Positions 15,164-21,272 of a stretch of 30,594 nt of DNA are shown piece after piece. The DNA is from a virus. The stretch's first letter is position 1. Each line of letters starts with the position of its first letter. Location: the IMG/VR virus record IMGVR_UViG_3300045008_000167, positions 1 through 30,594 of that record. One strand, written 5' to 3'. The position numbers and the translations under genes were made by a program. The notes below the pieces were generated by a model. That model had not been told where the DNA came from. It saw only the letters and a list, made by a program, of their open reading frames with translations, and searched no databases.

Positions 15164-15775
15164 TTAACTTTTTTGAGGGCGCTCTCCCATCATTCTCAGC
15201 GCATCGTACAGGTTCGCCTCGCTCCTACAGTCGACTTCCATTTTCTCCAGGATAATGTGGATCGACACCTCCCGCCTGCGCTCGTAGCTCTCCCGCGGCT
15301 TATACGTCGAACAGGACGGCTGCGAGTTTTCGATATCGCCCTCAAGCCAATCCTTCATCGCCCAGCAATAATATCCGTCGGCGTTGTTGCTGTTGGCTAT
15401 ATGAGCGCACGACAAGCAGCGCGGAACTCTCCTGTTCATACGAGCCAGGATTGAACGCGCCAACCCCGACTTACGCTTCTGTATCGCCGACTCCCCGCAG
15501 CGATAATGCTGCGCCAGGGCGAATTCGCTGAATCCCGCCAGATACGAAAGCAGCAAAAAATGATATTGCCGCTCATGCAGAGTCTCCAGAGCGCAGCAAA
15601 AATCCACCAGCGCGTTCGCCAGGCGGATCCTCGCATCGCTCGCGGAATGGGCGCGCTGTTCGCATTGATTCTCATCGTCGAGTTGCAGTTTTCCTCCGTC
15701 GAGGAAGCTCAGGAAGTATGGCAGATTGTCTAATATACCGCGAACCGATCCGATTGTGTAGATTTCCTGTTTCAT
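15164..15775 (-). CDS. Sigma-region-4-like regulator, candidate late-gene activator or antiterminator
   Basis: A 203-residue protein, ATG 15775 with GAGGAG upstream. Residues ~68-112 (LHERQYHFLLLSYLAGFSEF, ALAQHYRCGESAIQKRK) have the pattern of a sigma-70 region 4 / ArpU-like helix-turn-helix. A second part has C120, C123, C137 and C155 (CLSCAHIANSNN..YYCW), a possible metal site. ArpU-type proteins regulate late genes in Gram-positive phages. Its stop is 5 bases from the -35 of the late promoter, the classic place for a late regulator such as lambda Q or ArpU. Whether it activates initiation or works at the terminator is not visible from the sequence. Confidence 0.65.
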   Translation of the reverse strand: MKQEIYTIGSVRGILDNLPYFLSFLDGGKLQLDDENQCEQRAHSASDARIRLANALVDFCCALETLHERQYHFLLLSYLAGFSEFALAQHYRCGESAIQKRKSGLARSILARMNRRVPRCLSCAHIANSNNADGYYCWAMKDWLEGDIENSQPSCSTYKPRESYERRREVSIHIILEKMEVDCRSEANLYDALRMMGERPQKS

Positions 15776-15823
15776 CGCTTCTCCTCGTCTATTATGTTTC
15801 TACACAGTAAGCGCTGTATGCTG

Positions 15824-16651
15824 TCAGTCTTTAAAGCAGAATCCACTCTTGCTCGTTCCTACATCTCGAAAAGAATAATCTTTCTCAACAACTCCGGTAT
15901 CTGGATCGCCCCTGATATGATCGGCCCACCAGAAAGTTCCGCTGATTTTTCCCAGAAGCGGCTTCTCTGCTGTATAGGTTTTGAAATGACCTCTGCAAAT
16001 ATGGAGTGCTTGTTTAATGCCTGTTTTTTCTGCATTGCCTTCTTCGGCAAACACCTTTTTCATTGTTTCTATCTGGAGAACGTGATAACGCTCAGTATAT
16101 CCTCGTTCTCTGCGGCGCTTGCTTTTATTATGAGAAATAGGTATTCGTTGCTCTACAATATGGCAATTCTTGCAATGCAAAAAATTCATAGTCATTATTA
16201 AAACGCAATGGGGGAAAACCTCTTTTATTGTATTCAATTCAAGTCCATTACATATTTGATATCCAATTTTACTGCCATCAATTGGAAACCCCTTTCCATA
16301 TTCATCTAGCATAATTTCTACAATGGCAGGCATTGCAATGAAGCCATGCTGTTCTAGAACCCATGTTATCCGCAATATAGATATTTTTATATCAAATTTG
16401 AAAATTTCTATGTAAAATCCATTTCGATCTTGCGGAATACCATGTATTACGTTTCCATCCTCATTGGAAAATTCTGGTCTTCGCCACTCAAACCATGATG
16501 GATTAAATGGAGGCATAAGAGATATCGCATCGGTATAATAGTCGTATCTCTCCTTCGGCATCGAATAGACATATTTTGCCACATTAGAAACATCGAAGAT
16601 TCCATCTATGCGGGGGAATTTAAATTTTTTTCTTGCTTCATCTATAAACAT
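15824..16651 (-). CDS. Unknown protein in an AT-rich island, likely cargo
   Basis: A 275-residue protein starting at ATG 16651 with GAAGGAA upstream. Base composition is clearly more AT-rich than its neighbours, with many AAA and ATA codons, which suggests recent acquisition. The C-terminal part has a distinctive pattern: IKQALHICRGHFKTY, LLGKISGTFWWADHIRG, then GVVEKDYSF. I have the impression of seeing similar H-x-C-R-G-H-F proteins in other mobile elements without known function. A CKNCH-type pair (MNFLHCKNCHIV) could bind metal. It has no signal peptide or transmembrane segment. A defence, anti-defence or lysogenic-conversion role is possible but unproven. Confidence 0.65.
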   Translation of the reverse strand: MFIDEARKKFKFPRIDGIFDVSNVAKYVYSMPKERYDYYTDAISLMPPFNPSWFEWRRPEFSNEDGNVIHGIPQDRNGFYIEIFKFDIKISILRITWVLEQHGFIAMPAIVEIMLDEYGKGFPIDGSKIGYQICNGLELNTIKEVFPHCVLIMTMNFLHCKNCHIVEQRIPISHNKSKRRRERGYTERYHVLQIETMKKVFAEEGNAEKTGIKQALHICRGHFKTYTAEKPLLGKISGTFWWADHIRGDPDTGVVEKDYSFRDVGTSKSGFCFKD

Positions 16652-16710
16652 TTTTCTATTTCCTTCAAGAGTTCATCAGTACATTTCACATCTTCTTCAC
16701 CCCAATAGTT
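16642..16710 (-). other. In-frame coding-like stretch after the TAG of the small membrane gene
   Basis: After the TAG at 16711-16713 the same frame continues for 22 codons (NYWGEEDVKCTDELLKEIEK...) to a TAG at 16642-16644, overlapping the start of the next gene by 10 bases. The composition looks like a charged helix rather than random sequence. It could be read by leaky TAG suppression, started separately at an internal GTG, or be a remnant. Confidence 0.3.
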
Positions 16711-16857
16711 CTATAACTTTAGCGCCCATGCAATCAATCGCCAAAGGCCATACCCCACGAGGATGATTAGGAGAGCAATGAATGGTGCTATCACTAGCAC
16801 TCGCACCATTTCATCAAAGTTTTTTCTGTCCTCTGGACCTTGAATGTTGCACATCAT
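16711..16857 (-). CDS. Small single-span membrane protein
   Basis: A 48-residue protein, ATG 16857 (a second ATG follows at once), with AAAGGAG 5 bases upstream. A polar N-terminus (MMCNIQGPEDRKNFDEMV) is followed by one transmembrane helix (VLVIAPFIALLIILVGYGLW) and a short basic end. No family is recognisable. Small phage membrane proteins can be holin-like, superinfection-exclusion or anti-defence proteins, but the lysis genes are not nearby. It belongs to the AT-rich island. The gene ends with TAG. Confidence 0.6.
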   Translation of the reverse strand: MMCNIQGPEDRKNFDEMVRVLVIAPFIALLIILVGYGLWRLIAWALKL

Positions 16858-16872
16858 TATTGCTCCTTTCGT

Positions 16873-17097
16873 TTATATTTCCTCATCTCCCAAAGGCAGT
16901 ATCCCCTCCCGCATGTTATTCCATCGTTCCAGGAAATGCTGAGCTCGGTCCCGCTGTTCTCGGGTCATTATATATGGGTAGAGGCTGGGTATTTCTATTG
17001 GGCAAATCTGCACCCAGATTCCTCTGACATTCGAATGTGATGCGAATGCTGCAATCGACATATATTCTTTATTGGTCGCCTGTCGCTCCTTCCTCAT
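16873..17097 (-). CDS. Small hypothetical protein
   Basis: A 74-residue protein starting at ATG 17097, which overlaps the upstream stop as ATGA and follows GAAGGAGAAGGAG. The N-terminal half has no recognisable motif; the second half (MTREQRDRAQHFLERWNNMR) is a charged amphipathic helix. It is the last of the coupled small genes before the AT-rich island. No function can be inferred. Confidence 0.6.
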   Translation of the reverse strand: MRKERQATNKEYMSIAAFASHSNVRGIWVQICPIEIPSLYPYIMTREQRDRAQHFLERWNNMREGILPLGDEEI

Positions 17098-17234
17098 TGC
17101 TCCTTCTCCTTCCTGTACTCAATCGCCGCCTCGATGTATCGTGCCGCCAGAATCAGGTAGTGCGATGTACCTGGTTCGGCTGACTTCTTGGCCTCTTGGA
17201 TGAGATTCAAGATGTGTTCAAGTTCTTCTGTCAT
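17094..17234 (-). CDS. Very small helical protein, paralogue of 19898-20077
   Basis: A 46-residue protein (MTEELEHILNLIQEAKKSAE...). Its start overlaps the TGA of an upstream frame as ATGA, and its stop overlaps the next start as ATGA. It shares the pattern ELE-x-IL, then AEPGT-x-HYL-x-LA, then IE-x-AIE-x-R with the product of 19898-20077. Both are predicted as two helices joined by a Pro-Gly turn. The shared pattern, kept in two separate operon positions, is good evidence that both are real genes. Function is unknown. Confidence 0.7.
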   Translation of the reverse strand: MTEELEHILNLIQEAKKSAEPGTSHYLILAARYIEAAIEYRKEKEQ

Positions 17235-17318
17235 AACTGCCGAATCTGATTTTTCAGCCGTTTGTTTTCAGTCTGACATTCATCTATAATTTGCCTGCAG
17301 GCAGAGCAGATAGACCGA
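17231..17318 (-). pseudogene. Out-of-frame continuation of the small Cys protein
   Basis: One base out of frame with the 17280-17417 gene, the sequence reads ..SICSACRQIIDECQ then TENKRLKNQIRQL and stops with a TGA that overlaps the next ATG as ATGA. It has a C-x-x-C pair and a clear coiled-coil pattern, unlike the in-frame tail. No good start codon lies before it, so it appears to be the original C-terminus, reached by a one-base indel or +1 frameshift near 17313-17321. Confidence 0.5.
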
Positions 17319-17417
17319 CCCACCCAGCAGCGTAACAAGTTCTATTGCTTCAGCCTCGCAAGTGCCGCCCTCGCCTCGATAAATGCAGTAATCTTTCGAG
17401 CACTTCACTATAGGCAT
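17280..17417 (-). CDS. Small Cys-rich protein, probably frameshifted
   Basis: As written it is a 45-residue protein from ATG 17417 with GGAGG 9 bases upstream. The N-terminus (MPIVKCSKDYCIYRGEGG, then TCEAEAIELV) has a C-x4-C-x7-C pattern suggesting metal binding. The end in this frame (SVYLLCLQANYR) looks unnatural. The next frame carries a better continuation that reaches the following gene with an ATGA overlap (see 17231-17318). The intact product would be about 60 residues with five or more Cys and a coiled coil. Confidence 0.55.
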   Translation of the reverse strand: MPIVKCSKDYCIYRGEGGTCEAEAIELVTLLGGSVYLLCLQANYR

Positions 17418-17431
17418 ATTTCGTTGCCTCC

Positions 17432-18529
17432 TCATTCTTCCTCCTCGAACATTATCAACTGACAATTCACCTCATCATTAAGACAATGCGGAGAAAACCA
17501 TATAACCTCGCGCTTCCTGTTTTCTTTGCCTTTGGCATTTCCCGTGTGTGCCATTCCTCCAGGTGCCGTCCAATAATATGGGGTCCATCCATATTCAGCG
17601 AGAGATTCATGCTCTCCAACATATCCGCAAAGGGCGATATGCAGTAATGGATTACTCCCGTGCTTAATACAGTATTCACGCACATCATGCGCTACGGTAA
17701 GATTTTCTTCAGAATAGATATTTTTGTCGCGCTCCGCTTCGGAGGAATATGGTGGATCGAAGAATAGTCCTGTTAATCCCTGCCTAGTTGTTGGTGATGG
17801 ACCGCACACGCGTTGCCAATCACCGCAGCAGACGCGGACGCGCTCAAGTCTTTTTGCAAGAACTTCGAACCATGCGCATAACCCCTGTTCGCCCGAACCC
17901 GCATCACCCTGCCCTACGTGAAGATGGACGCGCCTCCGCTGCACACCCCGCCCTGTATCGCCGATATGGACGAGCTTCCGATTCACACCCTGCCCTGCAT
18001 CGCCGATATGGACGCGCCTCCGATGCACACCATGCCCTGCATCGCCGAGATGGACGCGCTTCCGATTTATACCATGCCCTGCATCGCCGAGATGGACGAG
18101 TTTCCCATTAACACTACCCCATGGACCATTGCCAGAACAAAACTCGCCACCAATCCAACACGCCATACCCCAGACCCACCAGCCTGCAATTCTTACATCA
18201 AAGTAATCGGGATCGCCCTCTATCTGTGATACCAAGTCGTTTTTGCGATTGACAAGCCAGATATGTCGGGCGTGTAAATCATTTTCGTTGACAGGCCAAT
18301 TCGCATAGTGAGCAACCTGTTCGGGGTCAGTCTTCAGAGCGCGCCAGAAGTTTGCAAGATAAGCATCTTTGTCGTTCACCGTTTCGATTCTTGGTTCGTG
18401 CGGACGATTAAGCAGTACCGCGCCACTTCCGAAGAATGGCTCGACGTAATTGGGTACATCGCCGAATCGCTGCCAGACGATAGGAGCTACTTGGCGCTTT
18501 CCTCCGAACCAGGGGAACGGTGCCTTCAT
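17432..18529 (-). CDS. D12-class N6-adenine DNA methyltransferase with internal 14-residue repeats
   Basis: A 365-residue protein starting at ATG 18529 with GAGGAG upstream. Motif I is near the N-terminus (PFPWFGGKR, residues 5-13), then YVEPFFGSGAVLL (29-40), ETVNDKD (49-55) and the catalytic DPPY (258-261), the order of Dam-type alpha-class enzymes. It methylates adenine in a short DNA target. The region where target recognition usually lies holds about five tandem copies of a 14-residue unit (RRVHLGDAGHGV-like, residues ~141-204), making the protein longer than a typical Dam of about 270-280 residues. Likely role is shielding phage DNA from restriction. Confidence 0.9.
   Translation of the reverse strand: MKAPFPWFGGKRQVAPIVWQRFGDVPNYVEPFFGSGAVLLNRPHEPRIETVNDKDAYLANFWRALKTDPEQVAHYANWPVNENDLHARHIWLVNRKNDLVSQIEGDPDYFDVRIAGWWVWGMACWIGGEFCSGNGPWGSVNGKLVHLGDAGHGINRKRVHLGDAGHGVHRRRVHIGDAGQGVNRKLVHIGDTGRGVQRRRVHLHVGQGDAGSGEQGLCAWFEVLAKRLERVRVCCGDWQRVCGPSPTTRQGLTGLFFDPPYSSEAERDKNIYSEENLTVAHDVREYCIKHGSNPLLHIALCGYVGEHESLAEYGWTPYYWTAPGGMAHTGNAKGKENRKREVIWFSPHCLNDEVNCQLIMFEEEE
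17918..18109 (-). repeat. 42-bp tandem repeats inside the adenine methyltransferase
   Basis: Four clear and one degenerate copies of a 42-bp unit encode VH(L/I)GD(A/T)G-x-G preceded by R/K-rich turns. Copies differ at a few positions, so the array is being kept in frame while diverging. Copy number could change by slippage or recombination without breaking the reading frame. Confidence 0.85.
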
Positions 18530-18572
18530 TTCTCCTCATCGCCTCCTTTCTTCCTCACACAACTCTGCACCG

Positions 18573-18980
18573 TCATGAGTTAAATCGCTTCGGCTTTGCA
18601 AGTGCCGTCCTCGCCTTGATATCAATCCACTTCTTTATCTCGTGAAACTCAAATTCTTCTTCCTCTAGCGTGTCGATGCGGAAGAACTTTCCACTCCAAT
18701 TCCGCCAATCCGCTTGCATCCCCTCGCTCTCTCCCAGCGTGGCATCATATAGGAGCGCATCACAGGATCGCATCCATTCGTGCCCGAGCTCTATCCCCAT
18801 CTGGCGCTCCTCGGGATTAGCGTCGTCGAGGAATTCTGTGAAATATACGTGTGGGGCCATTGGGATGCCGCCCAATAACATAACCTTCCGACAGAGATAC
18901 CGTGCCCGTTCAGCGAACTTCGCCTTCTCTTTGGGCGTCCGGCCTTTGAGCCGAGAGCAGATGAAAATATATGGTTTCAT
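18573..18980 (-). CDS. DUF7768/DUF4406-like nucleoside deoxyribosyltransferase-fold protein
   Basis: A 135-residue protein from ATG 18980, coupled by an ATGA overlap to the upstream fragment and preceded by repeated GAGGAG. Residues 1-12 (MKPYIFICSRLKG) form the first strand with nucleotide-binding loop. Then come KAKFAERARYLCRKVMLLGG, IPMAPHVYFTEFLDD and ALLYDATLGESEGMQADW. This is the typical Rossmann-like layout of phage DUF4406/DUF7768 proteins, related to nucleoside 2-deoxyribosyltransferases. The substrate is not known; a role in nucleotide metabolism or NAD-type signalling interference is possible. Confidence 0.75.
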   Translation of the reverse strand: MKPYIFICSRLKGRTPKEKAKFAERARYLCRKVMLLGGIPMAPHVYFTEFLDDANPEERQMGIELGHEWMRSCDALLYDATLGESEGMQADWRNWSGKFFRIDTLEEEEFEFHEIKKWIDIKARTALAKPKRFNS

Positions 18981-19123
18981 TCCTCCTCCTCCTCGATTCG
19001 GGCACCGAGCACCTCGCAGCAAAACTCGTCCCATTCAACGTATCCGACTGTACGCCATCCGAAGAGGTATTTTGTTCCCCAGATACCGCAGCCAATGCCG
19101 GAAAAGAGCGAGAGTTCATGCAC
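18977..19123 (-). pseudogene. Truncated N-terminal fragment of a C5-cytosine DNA methyltransferase
   Basis: A 48-codon frame from GTG 19123 (GGGAG upstream) reads VHELSLFSGIGCGIWGTKYL, then FGWRTVGYVEWDEFCCEVLG. This matches motif I and II of Dcm-type enzymes, normally over 300 residues. The frame ends after five Glu codons whose GAG repeats also serve as ribosome binding site for the next gene. The second Gly of the F-x-G-x-G-G motif is Cys here, so SAM binding is probably damaged. No other methyltransferase motifs follow in any frame. It is a relic of a lost methyltransferase or a very small product kept for translational coupling. Confidence 0.7.
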
Positions 19124-19361
19124 GTTTCTCCCTCCCCCGCCCCATAATAAGCACTCTCATCGCCTCGCCGAACCTCTCCTCCGGCACAGTCGCCCAAAAA
19201 GCACGACTGCCTCCAGGCCGAATATTCTCTTGCCTTGGCTTCGGAGCGATCAGCCAGCACTTCCGGCAGAGATCCGTACGGCGGCGCTCGGCGGCCTGTT
19301 TCGTCAGAAGTCGCGATTCGCCGCAAGCGGGGCAAATTACGGAGACTGTACGAGGGGTCAC
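19116..19361 (-). CDS. Small zinc-ribbon protein
   Basis: An 81-residue protein starting at GTG 19361, with GGAGGT about 10 bases upstream inside the end of the previous gene. Two CxxC-type knuckles (VICPACGES at residues 8-16 and LCRKCW at 31-36) suggest a zinc ribbon. The rest is basic (RPGGSRAFWATVPEERFGEA). It may bind DNA or RNA. Its stop overlaps the start of the C5-methyltransferase fragment. The family is not recognised. Confidence 0.7.
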   Translation of the reverse strand: MTPRTVSVICPACGESRLLTKQAAERRRTDLCRKCWLIAPKPRQENIRPGGSRAFWATVPEERFGEAMRVLIMGRGREKRA

Positions 19362-19901
19362 TTAAACACCCACCTCCTTCAACATTCCCTGCTTCGCCTC
19401 GACAATCCCCAGCAGCGGCCGCAGGTCCCACGCCCACCGACCGCCCCAGAGATGGCCGTCCTGTGCCACGCGCTGCCCATGCGTAACTTCAGCGACGGCG
19501 AAAGAGCGGGCCAATTCGTCCGAATCAATCGGCAGGCTCTTGCGAGTCATGCATTGCTCCTGCAGCACCCACCACTCCCAGGGAAACGCGTACAGTCGTT
19601 TTCCGGGCGTCCAGTAGACGAGTAAGTAAATGGGCATTTGTGCTTGTACCAATGCCGTCATATGTTTCGCTTGCGATTCTCGTATGCAGGCGAATGGCAG
19701 ACGGTTCTCCTTCATCGCCTTGAGTTCCAGAAATGCTATGCGGCCTTGCGAAGCGATAATGCAGTCGCAAGGCTTAACCGGCGAATATCGGATGTCGCTC
19801 CCATAGCCCATCGACGCCGGAAAATCAGGTATCTTGTAATACCACAAGCCGAGCACCTGCGCGCTCGTGGCAATTTTCTTCTGGACCTCTTTCTCGATCA
19901 T
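19362..19901 (-). CDS. RecU-like Holliday junction resolvase / PD-(D/E)XK nuclease
   Basis: A 179-residue protein, ATG 19901 overlapping the upstream stop as ATGA. The core KPCDCIIASQGRIAFLELKA has the catalytic D46, E59 and K61 of a PD-(D/E)XK nuclease. PFACIRESQAKHM supplies the downstream Q77 typical of RecU. The N-terminus (MIEKEVQKKIATSAQVLGLW) and the Y-Y-K-I-P start helix also fit. RecU-type phage enzymes resolve recombination intermediates before packaging. The motif YLLVYWTPGKRLYAF matches the following strand pair. The alternative is a related VRR-type nuclease. Confidence 0.75.
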   Translation of the reverse strand: MIEKEVQKKIATSAQVLGLWYYKIPDFPASMGYGSDIRYSPVKPCDCIIASQGRIAFLELKAMKENRLPFACIRESQAKHMTALVQAQMPIYLLVYWTPGKRLYAFPWEWWVLQEQCMTRKSLPIDSDELARSFAVAEVTHGQRVAQDGHLWGGRWAWDLRPLLGIVEAKQGMLKEVGV

Positions 19902-20077
19902 CTCTCACTCCTCACTTTCCTGGCTTCCGCCATCTCACTCAGCTTCCGCCGTGTCTCAATCGCCATCTCGATGTTGTGCATCGCCAGCGTCAAATAGTGC
20001 TTCGTCCCAGGTTCCGCGATCTTGCGCTCCTCGCCGATCCGCCAGAGGATCTGCTCGAGCTCACTCGTCGTTGGCAT
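19898..20077 (-). CDS. Small helical protein, paralogue of 17094-17234
   Basis: A 59-residue protein starting at ATG 20077 with GGAGG upstream, ending in an ATGA overlap with the RecU-like gene. It reads MPTTSELEQILWRIGEERKI, then AEPGTKHYLTLAMHNIEMAI. It shares the ELE-x-IL, AEPGT-x-HYL-x-LA and IE-x-AIE-x-R pattern with the 46-residue protein encoded at 17094-17234. It has a longer charged tail. The pattern of small helices with a P-G turn loosely recalls Acb2/Vs.4-type nucleotide sponges, but the typical W-A-N segment is absent. Confidence 0.7.
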   Translation of the reverse strand: MPTTSELEQILWRIGEERKIAEPGTKHYLTLAMHNIEMAIETRRKLSEMAEARKVRSER

Positions 20078-20180
20078 TTATTGCCTCCACCACCGAACAA
20101 AGCGTGCCCGTCAGCCCGCAGTCATCGTCGATTTCGTAGTGGCACCCCGGGCGCGGGTCGTCGTAGAGATGGCAGGTCAT
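20061..20180 (-). CDS. Very small Cys-containing protein
   Basis: A 39-residue frame from ATG 20180, overlapping the upstream stop as ATGA and the next gene by 17 bases. It reads MTCHLYDDPRPGCHYEIDDD, then CGLTGTLCSVV. C3, C13, C21 and C28 with H4 and H14 could bind one metal. Its coupling at both ends, with GGAGG for the next gene inside it, supports translation. No function can be assigned. Confidence 0.5.
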   Translation of the reverse strand: MTCHLYDDPRPGCHYEIDDDCGLTGTLCSVVEAINANDE

Positions 20181-20890
20181 GATGCACCTCCGAACGTCGC
20201 CTGTGCGAATGCGTAGACGCCTGCCCGCTGGGCCTCGCCCAATGCAAAATACTCACGGAGGGTCATCTGCGCCACCATATTAGTGAGCGCGGCGACACGG
20301 GCACGCTCGACGCGCTTCCGATCCAAGGTATTCTTCGACTCTCGCGATGTCGCCGGGGTGCCGGTCTGCCAGCGCAGGTGCGATCTCTCGGCGATCTTTT
20401 TATTCATTTTTGCCCTGTATGCCGCCGTTGCAACCGATACGCCCAAGACGAATTGCGGCCACAGGATTGCATCAATCTCGGCGATAGTACGTTTTTCGGC
20501 ACGTTTCTCGGGAGGTGTGTTCCCCGATGAGTCGGGGAGGCCGCCCGTTCTCTCATTCCGCTGCTCCCATCGGGCATGCGACTGCGCCACCTTGTTATGC
20601 GTGCTCCGATAGCCCAGCGCGTGAGACACAGCATTCACACTCCGCCCATCGCCGAACATCGGCCAACACTTTACATCCCACTCGTCGGGCGTCCACTTGC
20701 TCCGGTCGTCCACGGTCCTCGCCTCCTCGAATTTCTGTTGCTGCTCCAGCGCCGCCAAGGCGGCCTCGTCGAACCTCCGCCCGCACGCCAGGCAGACATA
20801 CTCGACGGTCTGCGGCTCGGCGATGGTGAGCTCGTCGCGGTCATCATTTTCGTCAGGGATGAGGGTGCCGGTGCAGCGGGGGCAGGTCAT
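20177..20890 (-). CDS. Zinc-ribbon protein with two repeated SANT/Myb-like helical units
   Basis: A 237-residue protein, ATG 20890. The N-terminus has a zinc ribbon: TCPRCTG (C3, C6) and YVCLACGRRF (C33, C36). Residues ~66-109 (WTPDEWDVKCWPMFGDGRSV, ..GYRSTHNKVAQSHARW) and ~135-174 (TIAEIDAILWPQFVLGVSVA, ..MNKKIAERSHLRW) appear to be two diverged copies of a tri-helical DNA-binding unit resembling Myb/GcrA domains. It is therefore probably a DNA-binding regulator or replication accessory protein. It is coupled to both neighbours by ATGA overlaps. Confidence 0.65.
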   Translation of the reverse strand: MTCPRCTGTLIPDENDDRDELTIAEPQTVEYVCLACGRRFDEAALAALEQQQKFEEARTVDDRSKWTPDEWDVKCWPMFGDGRSVNAVSHALGYRSTHNKVAQSHARWEQRNERTGGLPDSSGNTPPEKRAEKRTIAEIDAILWPQFVLGVSVATAAYRAKMNKKIAERSHLRWQTGTPATSRESKNTLDRKRVERARVAALTNMVAQMTLREYFALGEAQRAGVYAFAQATFGGAS

Positions 20891-21183
20891 TTCGCATCTC
20901 CCTCTTCAAATGGCCATAACATATGCCGATTCTGCCTATAGTTCTGTTCGATTAATTTAAGCCCCAATACGAAGATAAAAGCAAATGATTCTTGCCGTGT
21001 TACTTTTGCAATTAAGGACACACCAGCGATTATCTCCATTGCCTGAGATTTTACGGGCACGTGAAGGCCAAATTCTCTGTAGCCTGGAATGTTGTTTTTC
21101 TTGGCAATTCGCCGTACAGTACTCGGGCTCACTCCTAATTCGTGCGCCAGTTCTTTGACTGTTCTCATTTTCTTGCTTTGCAT
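20887..21183 (-). CDS. Small MerR/Xis-type helix-turn-helix protein
   Basis: A 98-residue protein, start ATG 21183 in a TGATG overlap with the previous small gene (a GTG one codon upstream is also possible). MRTVKELAHELGVSPSTVRR followed by IAKKNNIPGYREFG is a clear helix-turn-helix. The second half (AMEIIAGVSLIAKV, FAFIFVLGLKLIEQNYRQNR) is hydrophobic and may mediate dimerisation. The downstream part is more AT-rich than neighbours. A transcriptional regulator or accessory DNA-binding factor is likely. Confidence 0.7.
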   Translation of the reverse strand: MQSKKMRTVKELAHELGVSPSTVRRIAKKNNIPGYREFGLHVPVKSQAMEIIAGVSLIAKVTRQESFAFIFVLGLKLIEQNYRQNRHMLWPFEEGDAK

Positions 21184-21272
21184 CACTTCCCATGCTCTCC
21201 GTCTCGAGCATCCCCTGAATGACCTTCGTTCTGGGCCTTCAGGTAGGCGATCTCCTCGTTAGTGATCATCAT
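21183..21272 (-). CDS. Possible 29-residue peptide in the coupled operon
   Basis: A frame from ATG 21272 (double ATG) reads MMITNEEIAYLKAQNEGHSG, then a charged tail. The start overlaps the methyltransferase stop as ATGA and follows GGAGGAGG. The stop overlaps the next start as TGATG. Both junctions are perfectly coupled, which supports translation, but it could serve only as a ribosome bridge between genes. Confidence 0.45.
   Translation of the reverse strand: MMITNEEIAYLKAQNEGHSGDARDGEHGK

Noticed and set aside
17918-18109. CRISPR-like repeat array
   Set aside because: Repeats are contiguous without spacers, in frame and encode part of a methyltransferase.
17788-18111. Plus-strand frames with repetitive Arg/Asp/His-rich protein
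   Set aside because: Their repeats are the antisense image of the methyltransferase 42-bp repeats.
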